This document shows, one piece after another, positions 24,841-32,575 of a stretch of DNA of 35,176 bases. Below the pieces are notes generated by a model. It was not told the DNA's origin, did no database searches, and saw only the letters and a list, made by a program, of their open reading frames with translations. The stretch is from the NCBI GenBank assembly GCA_017539215.1, contig JAFYHI010000081.1, positions 1 through 35,176 of the forward strand. Reading direction: 5' to 3'. Numbering within the stretch: position 1 is the stretch's first letter; every line of letters begins with the position of its first letter. The translations under genes were made by a program, and so were the position numbers. Origin of the DNA: Clostridia bacterium (GTDB lineage: Bacteria; Bacillota; Clostridia; Christensenellales; CAG-138).

Positions 24841-25107
24841 ATGAAGATCAAGGAAGGCTTTGTTTTAAGGCAGGTGGCTGACGCCACGATAGTCGTCCCG
24901 TCGGGCAAGGCCTCGCTGGATTTCAACGGCATGATCACGCTCAACGACACGGGCGCGTTCCTGTGGAAGCTGCTTGAAAGCCCCACCACGCCGGAAAAGA
25001 TGCTTGCCGAAATGCTTAAGGAGTACGACGTTGACGAGGACACCGCCAGGCGCGGCATCGAGCGTTTTATCGCCAAGCTCAGCGAGGAGGGTCTGCTGGA
25101 GGAGTAA
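24841..25107 (+). CDS. PqqD-family peptide chaperone (RRE-like)
   Basis: An 88-aa protein of the PqqD family, the small winged-helix fold (RiPP recognition element) that holds leader peptides for modifying enzymes. FVLRQVADATIVVP (residues 8-21), followed by the hallmark LNDTGAFLWKLLE (34-46) and the C-terminal helix ARRGIERFIAKLSEEGLL, fit the family. A GGAAAGGACGG site precedes the ATG. Its stop overlaps the start of the next gene (TAATG). A 12-bp palindrome CCCGTTAACGGG lies just upstream at 24799-24810. No precursor peptide gene was recognised next to it. Confidence 0.88.
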   Translation: MKIKEGFVLRQVADATIVVPSGKASLDFNGMITLNDTGAFLWKLLESPTTPEKMLAEMLKEYDVDEDTARRGIERFIAKLSEEGLLEE

Positions 25108-25601
25108 TGGACGAAGCCAGAAAGACCGTTCATACCGAGCTGCGCGAAATGGAGGCGGTCATGCTCGAGACGCTTTCGTCGGGCGGCGAGGTCAGCTTTT
25201 CGCCCAAGGGGCGGAGCATGCTCCCCATGCTCAGGGACGGCGGCGACAGAGTAACGCTCAAAGCGCCCGGGGAGCGTATCCCGCGGGGCACGGTGGCCCT
25301 TTTCGTTACAAACGAGGGGGGCGGGCGCAGGTTCGTGCTGCATCGGCTTGTCAAAAAGAGGGGCGGCAGGCTCGTGTTCTGCGGCGACAACCGCAGGGAA
25401 TGCGACGAGCCGGTCGACAAAACCGCCGTGGTGGGCGTTGTCGTCCGCTATGAAAGCCGCGGCAAAAAGCACAGTCTGAAAGAGCCGTGGTACGTTCTGT
25501 ATTCATCGTGGATGGTCGCAACGAACGGTATTCGCGGCTTGGCGCTGAAGCTGCAGAAAAGGGTCTATTTGTTTTGGAAAAGGCTGAGGAAAAGGGCATA
25601 A
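25107..25601 (+). CDS. S24/S26-family (signal peptidase-like) serine peptidase
   Basis: A 164-aa protein with a signal peptidase core. GRSMLPML (residues 36-43) holds the nucleophile Ser37. RFVLHRLV has His79 where bacterial type I enzymes have the catalytic Lys, so it is of the ER/SipW (Ser-His) kind. FCGDNRRECDEPVD (91-104) is the box E region. It has no N-terminal membrane anchor. The stop-start overlap with PqqD points to coupled translation. In this cassette it could remove a leader peptide, which is inference. Its end overlaps the start of the ABC gene by about 28 nt. Confidence 0.82.
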   Translation: MDEARKTVHTELREMEAVMLETLSSGGEVSFSPKGRSMLPMLRDGGDRVTLKAPGERIPRGTVALFVTNEGGGRRFVLHRLVKKRGGRLVFCGDNRRECDEPVDKTAVVGVVVRYESRGKKHSLKEPWYVLYSSWMVATNGIRGLALKLQKRVYLFWKRLRKRA

Positions 25602-27292
25602 GGCGTTCCCGCGGGGCGATCCGCTTTATCGCGGGCAGGCTTCGCGGCCAATTGCCGGTGCTGGGGCTGCTGTCTTTTATGATGGCGGCGGTTTCGGCGC
25701 TGTCTGTTTCCATGGCCGTGTTCATGGCCCGCGCAATAAACGCCGCATTCGCGGGGGATATGCGCGCCATGACGATGAATCTTGTTATTATGGCGGCGGT
25801 CACGGTTGCGGGGCTGTCGCTTCGTTTTGCCTCAAAGCTCATCCAAACGCGCATGGCTTTTCGCATGGAAATGGCCCTGCGGCGCGACCTGCTGGATACC
25901 GTGCTCACGCGCGATCAGGCGGGAATATCCGCATATCACAGCGGCGACGTAATGAACCGGCTTACAAATGACGTATCGGTAGTGGCGGCGGGCGCGTCGG
26001 GCATACTGCCGAAGGTCTTCGAGCTTGTATCAAGGCTTGTCTGCGCGTTCGTGATACTCGCGTCCATCGACTGGGTGTTTGCGCTGCTGTGCCTTGGCGC
26101 GGCGGCGGTCATAGCCGTGTTTTCGCTTGTTTTGAGGCCCGTGCTTAAAAAACTGCACCGCCGCGTGCAGGAGACCGAGGGCGACACCCGCGCCTTTATG
26201 CAGGAGACCGTTGAAAACGGTCTTGTCGTGCGGGTGTTCGGCGCAAAGGACATTATGCTCAAGCGCGGCGACGTACTGCAGGAGCGCGGCTTCAGGGCCG
26301 CAATGAAGAGGCGGCTCGTCACGGTGCTGTCGGGCGAGGGGCTCTCGCTCGTGTTCACGCTCGGCGTGCTCGGCGCGCTCACTTGGGGCACGCTCAGCAT
26401 AGCGGGGGTTTTCGGTCCGGAGCGTGCCATAGACTACGGTTCGCTTGCCGCCGTGCTGCAGCTCGTGTCGCAGGTGCAGACCCCGTTTGCCGCGCTGTCG
26501 GGGCTTGTGCCGCAGTACTTCGCAATGCTTGCCTCCGCCGAAAGGCTCATGGAGCTCCACGCGATCGACGGGGAGCGCACATGCGGCGAGGCGCCTTCGC
26601 GCTTTATATCGGCGGAGCTTCGCGGGGTAAACTTTTCCTATTATAAAGACGGCGCTGCCGTGCCCGTGCTGGAGGACGCTTCGCTTAAGATCTCACGCGG
26701 GGAATACGTTGCGATAGCCGGCATATCGGGCATAGGCAAGTCCACGCTTATGAAGCTGCTTCTGGGCGTGTATTCGCCCGGCGGCGGCAGTATAGAGCTT
26801 GTGACGGACAGGGGCGTGCTGCCTGCCTCCGCCGCGACCCGCGGGCTGTTTGCGTACGTCCCGCAGGGGAACCTGCTTTTATCCGGTACCCTGCGCGAGA
26901 ACATCGCGTTTTTCAGCCCCGGCGCCGACGACGCTGCGATTCTGCGTGCGGCGGATACCGCGTGCGCATCGGAGTTTATTGAAAAGCTCCCGTACCGCCT
27001 TGACACGCGCATAGGCGAACACGGCATGGGTCTTTCCGAGGGGCAGGCCCAGAGGATAGCCGTCTGCCGCGCCGTGCTGCGCGGGGCGGACGTGCTGCTT
27101 TTGGACGAGGCCACTTCCGCGCTCGACGCGGACACCGAGGCAAGGCTGCTGGAAAACCTGCGCGCATCGGGCGTTGAAACGGTGGTCATAATAACCCACC
27201 GCGAGGCGGCTCTTCGCGTGTGCGACAGGGTATTGAGGATAGAAAACGGCAGAGTCACGGAGGACGGTGCGCGTCCCGCCGTGCAAAAATAA
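25574..27292 (+). CDS. ABC transporter, fused permease and ATPase (exporter type)
   Basis: A 572-aa half-size exporter. The membrane domain with about six helices (residues about 20-300) is followed by an ATPase with Walker A GISGIGKST (about 382-390), signature LSEGQAQRIAV (about 487), Walker B VLLLDEATSALD (about 505) and a switch His in IITHREAA (about 541). It has no C39 peptidase domain, so leader removal would rest on the S24/S26 protein next door. The start is uncertain. I take TTG at 25574 (AAAAGGG about 10 nt upstream, short overlap with the previous gene). A GTG at 25487 is in frame but would overlap by more than 110 nt. Probably exports the cassette's product as a homodimer. Confidence 0.9.
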   Translation: MEKAEEKGIRRSRGAIRFIAGRLRGQLPVLGLLSFMMAAVSALSVSMAVFMARAINAAFAGDMRAMTMNLVIMAAVTVAGLSLRFASKLIQTRMAFRMEMALRRDLLDTVLTRDQAGISAYHSGDVMNRLTNDVSVVAAGASGILPKVFELVSRLVCAFVILASIDWVFALLCLGAAAVIAVFSLVLRPVLKKLHRRVQETEGDTRAFMQETVENGLVVRVFGAKDIMLKRGDVLQERGFRAAMKRRLVTVLSGEGLSLVFTLGVLGALTWGTLSIAGVFGPERAIDYGSLAAVLQLVSQVQTPFAALSGLVPQYFAMLASAERLMELHAIDGERTCGEAPSRFISAELRGVNFSYYKDGAAVPVLEDASLKISRGEYVAIAGISGIGKSTLMKLLLGVYSPGGGSIELVTDRGVLPASAATRGLFAYVPQGNLLLSGTLRENIAFFSPGADDAAILRAADTACASEFIEKLPYRLDTRIGEHGMGLSEGQAQRIAVCRAVLRGADVLLLDEATSALDADTEARLLENLRASGVETVVIITHREAALRVCDRVLRIENGRVTEDGARPAVQK

Positions 27293-27341
27293 ATCGGCGT
27301 AACGGCCGGGAAAGGCGCCCTATCGGGGCACAGGGAACCAC

Positions 27342-28010
27342 ATGATCATTATCGGCATCTGCGGCGCGTCCGGCAGCGGCAAATCGACCCTTGCGGAGGA
27401 GATACGCGCCTCGCTCGACTGTGAGACCGTTATAATCGGACAGGACTGCTATTACATTGACCAGAGCTATAAGCCCTTTGAGGAGCGCGTCACTACCGAT
27501 TACGACGATCCCGGCATTTTCGACCATGACGAGCTGCTGGCCGACATGGACGCGCTGGCCGCGGGCAGGCCCATAACCAAAAAGGGCTACGACTACGCAA
27601 ACCACGTCCGCGCCGACAGCGAGGAGCTCATCTCCCCGCCCGACGTCGTTATACTGGAGGGCATACACGTTTTTTACGACGAGCGCCTGCTTGAACGTAT
27701 GAACCTTAAGGTCTATATGCATGTCGATCCGGATATGTGCCTGCTGCGCCGTATGCTGCGCGACACCAAAAAGAGGGGGCGCTCGATAGAGAGCGTCTCG
27801 GAGCAGTACCAGAAGACCGTCAAGCCCTGGTATGACAACGTCGTATCGCGCTATATCCGCTGTGCGGATTTTGCCGTTATGCACGGCGGGCGCAACCGCG
27901 GCGCGATAGACGCGATAAGCGCGTACATAACCGTTGCGCTCTGGGCCGAAAGGGCTGAGGGCCGCAAAAAGGAGCGGGAGACCGAGTCCGAGGACAGCGT
28001 TATAGAATAA
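27342..28010 (+). CDS. udk: Uridine kinase-like protein
   Basis: A 222-aa P-loop kinase that should phosphorylate uridine and cytidine in pyrimidine salvage. Walker A GASGSGKST lies at residues 8-16. Family features follow in order: IIGQDCYYIDQS (the usual text is QDSYY), YDDPGIFDHDELL, KKGYDYANHVR, and VVILEGIHVFYDERL. RRMLRDTKKRGRS (lid region) completes the pattern. The C-terminus is about 10-15 residues longer than the standard enzyme and charged. A weak AGGGAA ribosome site precedes the ATG, 49 nt after the ABC gene. It may be co-transcribed with the cassette but its function is unrelated. The gene symbol rests on motif similarity. Confidence 0.88.
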   Translation: MIIIGICGASGSGKSTLAEEIRASLDCETVIIGQDCYYIDQSYKPFEERVTTDYDDPGIFDHDELLADMDALAAGRPITKKGYDYANHVRADSEELISPPDVVILEGIHVFYDERLLERMNLKVYMHVDPDMCLLRRMLRDTKKRGRSIESVSEQYQKTVKPWYDNVVSRYIRCADFAVMHGGRNRGAIDAISAYITVALWAERAEGRKKERETESEDSVIE

Positions 28011-28050
28011 AAAACGCGCAAAACGCACAGATTACCCCAAGGGGTTGAAT

Positions 28051-29244
28051 ATGAAAAGGCTTTTGACCGGCGAAAAGAGAAGGACAATGATCGCGGTCGC
28101 CGCGATAGTATTCGGGGCGGTGCTGTTTTATGTGCTGCTGCAGCATTTTTCCTCCGTCCGCGCGGCGTTCTTAACGATCAGAAGGGTGGTCGCGCCCATC
28201 GTTTACGGGCTGTGCGCGGCTTTTGTCATAAACCTGCCCATGAGCCTTTTCGAAAGGAAGCTCTTCCCCAGGCTGCGTCAAAAAAAGCCCGCCGCCGCAA
28301 GGGGGCTTTCGCTGGCGCTGGCGTACATATTGGTGCTGGGGTTCGTCGCGCTGCTCATTGCGCTGGTCGTTCCCCGCGTTACCGAGGGCGTCATACTGCT
28401 CTCGTCCCATTCCGGCGAATACGTCGAGGCCGTTTCAAAAAAGCTCGAGGAGCTTGCCGAAAAGCTCGCCTCCTCGCCGGAGGCTTATGATATCGTCGAA
28501 AAGGCGGTAAACAACTTTATCGACAAACTGCGCGCGTTTGCGGTAGACTTCCTGCCCAAGCTTCCCGGCATTACGGTGTCGGCGCTCGGCGTGCTGTACA
28601 GCGTGCTCGTGACGTTCGTCATAAGCATCCACGCTCTTATATATAAGGAAAGGCTCTGCGCATTCGCCCGCCGCATCGCTACCGCCCTCGTGCCCAAGAC
28701 GCATATCAAGGGGTTTTTCGGCTACTGCGCCTATGCCAACTCCACGTTCAAAAAATATATAGTGGGTCAGCTTTTAAGCTGCCTGCTCATAGGCGTGCTG
28801 TGCTACGTCGGCATGCGCGTGCTGTCCATGCCATATCCCGAGCTTATCGCCGCGTTCATCTGCGTGGCGGCGCTCATCCCCATAATCGGTCCGTGGGGCA
28901 GCATCGGGCTTTCGGCGTTCATAATACTCATGTCAAGCCTTAACGACCCGTGGAAGGCGCTGTGGTTCATAATAATGATGATAATCATCCAGCTTGTGGA
29001 CGACAACGTGGTGTATCCGCGCATAATGGGCGGCTCGATAGGCGTCCCGGGGATACTCGTGCTTGCGGCGATAATCGTCGCGGGCGGGCTCTTCGGCATA
29101 CCGGGGCTTCTCGTCGCGGTGCCCACCGCCGCCGTCATACGCCGTGTGTTCACAGACTGGATAGCAAAGCGCAACGGCGAGCGCGCCGCCGAGGCCGAGG
29201 ACGCCGGCGCAGGGGCGGATCCGCCGGAGCCGGAAAAGGCGTGA
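28051..29244 (+). CDS. AI-2E family permease
   Basis: A 397-aa integral membrane protein with about eight hydrophobic segments, including an N-terminal pair, an amphipathic/coiled loop (EYVEAVSKKLEELAEKLASS) and C-terminal ones with GPWGSIG, QLVDDNVVYPRIMG and GGLFGIPGLLVAVP. These last motifs are typical of the AI-2E transporter family (PF01594). Substrates vary across the family and cannot be deduced here. The ATG at 28051 follows AAGGGG by 6 nt; a TTG two codons earlier is less likely. The Glu/Ala-rich tail is cytoplasmic and variable. It ends 21 nt before the first of two 37-bp direct repeats. Confidence 0.9.
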   Translation: MKRLLTGEKRRTMIAVAAIVFGAVLFYVLLQHFSSVRAAFLTIRRVVAPIVYGLCAAFVINLPMSLFERKLFPRLRQKKPAAARGLSLALAYILVLGFVALLIALVVPRVTEGVILLSSHSGEYVEAVSKKLEELAEKLASSPEAYDIVEKAVNNFIDKLRAFAVDFLPKLPGITVSALGVLYSVLVTFVISIHALIYKERLCAFARRIATALVPKTHIKGFFGYCAYANSTFKKYIVGQLLSCLLIGVLCYVGMRVLSMPYPELIAAFICVAALIPIIGPWGSIGLSAFIILMSSLNDPWKALWFIIMMIIIQLVDDNVVYPRIMGGSIGVPGILVLAAIIVAGGLFGIPGLLVAVPTAAVIRRVFTDWIAKRNGERAAEAEDAGAGADPPEPEKA

Positions 29245-29265
29245 GCGCAAAACACAAAACCTTTT

Positions 29266-29302
29266 GCATATAACGAACATCAGCCCCGACTTCGTCGAGG
29301 CT
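29266..29302 (+). repeat. 37-bp direct repeat, copy 1
   Basis: Positions 29266-29302 are identical to 30252-30288. They begin GCATATAACGAAC and end GACTTCGTCGAGGCT. In copy 2 the repeat continues into a full terminator; copy 1 stops short of the second stem arm. The repeats bracket the AT-rich gene at 29324. Confidence 0.95.
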
Positions 29303-29323
29303 AGCCTAAGTAAGGAGTCTACT

Positions 29324-29776
29324 ATGAACTCAAATAATGCACAACAAAAGGATCACATCCCCGAGATAAGCTTGTTTCAGTTGATAAGGCTTATCGAAAA
29401 AAACGATACAGAGCTGTCAGAGGTCACACGATACAATTTCCGGTGCAGAAAATGCGGAAAAAATATGCGATTTTATGCACCGCACTCAAACAGTTCCAGA
29501 GCATTCAGAGGACTTGCTATTGCCGGAAGCGGTTTGGTATCGCTGTTTGTTATTGTTTATCTGCTTGCAGCTTACCATGAAAGCATAACAACAGCATATA
29601 TGCTTTTGCTGTTTGTCGGCATTTTCCTGCTGGCCTTTGGGGCAGATTTCTTAGCAACCCTGATCCTTGCAGTTCGTATACGAAACGGGAAATTTGGATG
29701 CTTCGTTCATGCGAAAGATGAAAATGATGAATCTCTTCAAAACACGTGTCAGACGGAAGGTTCTGTTGATATCTAA
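29324..29776 (+). CDS. Small two-helix membrane protein, unknown, AT-rich
   Basis: A 150-aa protein not recognised. The N-terminal half is polar and holds one CxxC (FRCRKCGKN, about residues 46-54), possibly half of a zinc site. Two hydrophobic helices follow (about 73-92 and 98-122), then a charged tail. The ATG at 29324 has TAAGGAG 6 nt upstream; an in-frame extension back to 29264 runs through the direct repeat and is not supported. Base and codon use are markedly AT-richer than the neighbours. Together with the flanking 37-bp direct repeats this suggests an inserted gene. A terminator lies at 29943-29985. Confidence 0.7.
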   Translation: MNSNNAQQKDHIPEISLFQLIRLIEKNDTELSEVTRYNFRCRKCGKNMRFYAPHSNSSRAFRGLAIAGSGLVSLFVIVYLLAAYHESITTAYMLLLFVGIFLLAFGADFLATLILAVRIRNGKFGCFVHAKDENDESLQNTCQTEGSVDI

Positions 29777-29942
29777 TTAGAACGCGATATGTCTGAAACA
29801 TCGTTCTACGGATCGTTATCTCAAAAACGAATCATGAACACAAGGAGACTAACACAAGGTAAGGCTCAGTAGTATCCCCCTGTTGAAAGCTTTGCTTTCG
29901 ATCATCATTGTAATGCATTTTAGATGCTTTACAACTCGACCT
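29777..29942. other. Intergenic, no gene seen
   Basis: AT-rich sequence after the small membrane protein. It holds a short hairpin GAAAGC/GCTTTC (29885-29899) and a 12-codon reading frame from 29834 without a ribosome site. Nothing else is supported. Confidence 0.4.
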
Positions 29943-29985
29943 AAAAGAGGTTCCGCTCACAATTTCGGTGCGAAACCTCTTTTTC
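29943..29985 (+). terminator. Intrinsic terminator of the AT-rich gene
   Basis: AAAGAGGTT pairs with AACCTCTTT around an imperfect inner stem, ending in a T-run. It is usable on both strands because the left arm is A-rich. It lies 167 nt after the stop at 29776. Confidence 0.75.
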
Positions 29986-29988
29986 ATA

Positions 29989-30168
29989 TCACAGTTTCTT
30001 TTTCCCCATCGATTTCAGCTGCACTAGCCGCAGGTTTTCATACTTCTTGTTCAGCTCCCAATAATGTTGCTTTTTCCGCGACCGAAGGGAGCCGTGCAGG
30101 TCGGCACGGTCGCGGCGCGACAGCCGCGAAACCGCGATCAACGAAGCAAGTCCGTCCGCACCTGCGAG
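29989..30168 (-). pseudogene. Open minus-strand frame, possible gene remnant
   Basis: Between in-frame stops at 30171-30169 and 29991-29989 the minus strand is open for 59 codons. The last third reads like real protein (HYWELNKKYENLRLVQLKS, then a Lys-rich end), with a helical, charged pattern. The first part is Arg/Leu-rich and low in information. No start with a ribosome site was found. It could be a C-terminal remnant of a lost gene or chance. No family recognised. Confidence 0.25.
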
Positions 30169-30251
30169 TCATATCCGCAGTGCGGATACGTTTTGCTCTG
30201 GTCTGTGCGTTCGGCCGGAGAGCGAAGCGCAACGCGCATGACCGTATAATC

Positions 30252-30302
30252 GCATATAACGAACATCAGCCCCGACTTCGTCGAGGCTGATGTTGCTTTT
30301 TC
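30252..30302 (+). terminator. 37-bp direct repeat, copy 2, forming a complete terminator
   Basis: The repeat occupies 30252-30288. Extended to 30293 it forms a stem ACATCAGCC / GGCTGATGT (30263-30271 with 30285-30293) with an inner CGA/TCG, followed by TTTTT. In an ancestral arrangement without the AT-rich gene this would sit directly behind the AI-2E permease gene as its terminator. Confidence 0.85.
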
Positions 30303-30488
30303 AGAAAGGAAGAAACCAATGACCCCGGGTTATCCCGGCGCCCGCTTCGGGTAGAAACGCCCGTCAAGCGGGGAAACGCTCGCTTTGGGGGTTGACCGGG
30401 CCCCCGTGCGTTAGGGCTGCGTTATTTGTTGCCCTTCATCTATATAACGAACGAGCGCGAAAAAGGTTCCCGGTTTTCAAAAATTTTT
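30303..30488. other. Hairpin-rich intergenic stretch
   Basis: No supported gene. An 11-codon frame (30319-30354, reading MTPGYPGARFG) has an AAAGGA site upstream. It is overlapped by a strong two-part stem (CCCGCTT/AAGCGGG outside, CGGG/CCCG inside, 30341-30372) and followed by GGGGG/CCCCC (30387-30405). The motif TCTATATAACG occurs at 30439-30449. A small structured RNA is possible but no family was recognised. Confidence 0.35.
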
Positions 30489-31196
30489 TTACGCGAACCG
30501 CTCCGAGGCGTTGAAGGCTGCGCAAAGCGCCTTGTACTCGCCGAAAACGGTAAGGCGGTCGTTCTTAACGAACACGGTGTGCGCGCCGGGGCCCTCTACG
30601 CTGCCGTCCTTGTGCTCCACCAGCATAACAAGAACGTGCTGCTTCTCTTTAAGGCCAGAGGCCGCAAGCTCCACGCCGTCAAGCGTTTCGGGCACCTCGC
30701 GCAGCACCACCTGAGCTATAGCGCCCTTGCCTATGTGGTCTATGAGCATTATGGAGTTCGACGCCCCGTCGTGCACGATCTTTCCGATAAAGCGCGACAG
30801 AATCGTGTCAAGAGCGTTCCTTACCGCCGGCACGCGCACGGTCACTATGATAAGTCCGATCGCCGCAAGCGGCAGCAGTATGCTCATAATGTAGCCGCCA
30901 ACCTGCGCGACCTTGAGCGAAAGAAAAACGTTGACGAACGCGGACACGACCGTTATGTTGAACACATACCCGAACAGCATCGTTATGCGGGCGAGCCGTC
31001 TTCTGCGCTTGGTCGACAGGACCATCTCGCTTTCCCGCGTGGTAAAGCCTATGCCCGTCAAAAGCGAAGTCACCTGAAAGCGCGCCTTTTCCTCGGGCAG
31101 GCCGACAAAGCGGTACAGTATCGTGAAAAGCTCGGAAATCACCCAGTAAACCAGTATCAGCAGCGCAAAAAGCGATGCGGCAACGTATATGTTCAT
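30489..31196 (-). CDS. Membrane protein with C-terminal TrkA_C domain
   Basis: A 235-aa protein. Two or three hydrophobic helices are visible (about residues 2-25, about 75-95, and about 102-120). Between the first two lies the segment TSLLTGIGFTTRESEMVLS. The C-terminal part (about 160-235) has the TrkA_C pattern, with IAQVVLREVPETLDG and FVKNDRLTVFGEYKAL. TrkA_C domains bind small ligands and regulate ion transporters. There is no channel pore here, so the partner is unknown. The start is taken at ATG 31196; its ribosome site is poor, and two in-frame upstream starts (to 31253) cannot be excluded. Confidence 0.8.
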   Translation of the reverse strand: MNIYVAASLFALLILVYWVISELFTILYRFVGLPEEKARFQVTSLLTGIGFTTRESEMVLSTKRRRRLARITMLFGYVFNITVVSAFVNVFLSLKVAQVGGYIMSILLPLAAIGLIIVTVRVPAVRNALDTILSRFIGKIVHDGASNSIMLIDHIGKGAIAQVVLREVPETLDGVELAASGLKEKQHVLVMLVEHKDGSVEGPGAHTVFVKNDRLTVFGEYKALCAAFNASERFA

Positions 31197-31255
31197 AACG
31201 CTTCCCGCCTTTACGGGCGGCCTCCTCAACATATCTTTATTCGATTGTAACACGA

Positions 31256-31291
31256 AAAAGCCCTGCGTTCAAGGGAAAACGCAGGGCTTTT
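31256..31291 (-). terminator. Intrinsic terminator of the fucO-M28 operon
   Basis: A 14-bp perfect stem AAAAGCCCTGCGTT / AACGCAGGGCTTTT with 8-nt loop, 41 nt past the M28 gene's stop on the minus strand. It is symmetrical enough to work in both directions. Confidence 0.9.
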
Positions 31292-31332
31292 ATAAGCTCC
31301 CCGGATAAACCCCGGGAAGGCGGCGCAAACGG

Positions 31333-32565
31333 TTACGCCTCGGGCTTGCGCTTGCGCGCAAGGTATTCGTCAAGCTCGGTCTTTACCTTTTCGGGCAGTT
31401 CGCGGCTTACGGGGCACACGGCGGCGCAGGCCATGCGGCGTGTGAACTCCGCGATAAAGTCTATGTCGCGCAGCAGGCGGCCCTCGTCGAGCACCGCCGG
31501 GGTGTCGTAGCGGCAGTGTATGGGGGCGAAGGTCTCGGACGCGAGCCGCGCAAACGAAAGCGCGGGCACGCCCTTGTCGGCAAACGGGGTGGAGTCGGAC
31601 GAATAAACGCCCACGCGCGGCGCCACGGCAAACCCCAGCTCCGCGCCCATGTAGCCGATGTAGTGAGCCAGCTTTTCCTCGGCGGAAACGCAGGCAATGA
31701 ACTTGCCCAAAAGCGACCCGATCATGTCGAGGTTTATATTGAGGGCGGTCTTTGCAAGCTCATCCTCGTGCGCGGCGACATATGCCTTGGAGCCCAGAAG
31801 CCCCCGCTCCTCGCTGCCGCAGAACACGAACCGCAGTCCGTAATTGAGCCTTTGCCCGCGCAGCTTTTCCATAACGCCCAGAAGCCCCGCGCAGCCGCTC
31901 ATGTTGTCGTATGAGCCGTGGGACAGCGCGGTGGAGTCGTAATGCGCGGTAAGCGTCAAAAACTCGTCCCGCTCGCCGGGCAGCTCCGCCACAACGTTGT
32001 GGCTTTCGCCGTCATACTCGCGCTGGCGTATGCGTATCGTCACGACGGGCTCGCCCATGCGAACGAGCCTTGCCGCCTGCGACGTGTGCAGCATGGCGCA
32101 CAGCACCCTTTGCTTTTCGCCCACGACGGCCTCGCGCAGGTCGCGCTCGTCAATATCCTCGTGCGGATAGTACATATTCCCGTAGCGGAACAGCAGGCCG
32201 ACGGCGCCGGCGTCCATAAGGTCCTGATAGCCGAAGAACCCCACGCCCTGCGTGTCCAAAAGGACTATCTTCCCCTTTGCGCCGGCAAGCGAGACCTTGT
32301 CAAGCGCGGGCATATAGTAAAGGGGCGCGGTCACTTCGCCACTGCCGCAGCAGAAGAACCCGCGGCAGGGTATCGTTTCGCCGTTCGCAATGACCTCGGC
32401 CTCGTCCATCTCGGCCATAGCCACGCGAAACGCCTCTATGCGCGCGGGCACGCCAAGCGCCTCACACTCCTTTTTAAGGTATTCGGCAGTCTCAAGCTCC
32501 TCCGGCGTGCCGCTCCTGTGCACGCGGTCGGTCTCCCGGAAAATGCGCATCACGTTCTCGAGCAT
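31333..32565 (-). CDS. M28-family zinc aminopeptidase-like protein
   Basis: A 410-aa metallopeptidase, cytoplasmic (no signal peptide). Metal-site motifs are LTAHYDST (His, first ligand), SYDNMSGCAG (bridging Asp), CGSEERGLLGSKAY (catalytic Glu pair) and NLDMIGS (Asp). A PA-like insert precedes them (about residues 85-190: KGKIVLLDTQGVGFFG, then DLMDAGAVGLLF). The final His ligand is probably the one in FAPIHCRYDTPAVLD. AAGGAGG lies before the ATG. The gene starts 10 nt after the FucO-like gene stops, so the two form an operon. Confidence 0.9.
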   Translation of the reverse strand: MLENVMRIFRETDRVHRSGTPEELETAEYLKKECEALGVPARIEAFRVAMAEMDEAEVIANGETIPCRGFFCCGSGEVTAPLYYMPALDKVSLAGAKGKIVLLDTQGVGFFGYQDLMDAGAVGLLFRYGNMYYPHEDIDERDLREAVVGEKQRVLCAMLHTSQAARLVRMGEPVVTIRIRQREYDGESHNVVAELPGERDEFLTLTAHYDSTALSHGSYDNMSGCAGLLGVMEKLRGQRLNYGLRFVFCGSEERGLLGSKAYVAAHEDELAKTALNINLDMIGSLLGKFIACVSAEEKLAHYIGYMGAELGFAVAPRVGVYSSDSTPFADKGVPALSFARLASETFAPIHCRYDTPAVLDEGRLLRDIDFIAEFTRRMACAAVCPVSRELPEKVKTELDEYLARKRKPEA

Positions 32566-32575
32566 GGCAGCCTCC

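Noticed and set aside
29883..30290. 135-codon plus-strand frame after the AT-rich gene
   Set aside because: It runs through a terminator and the copy-2 repeat, has no ribosome site and no recognisable protein pattern.
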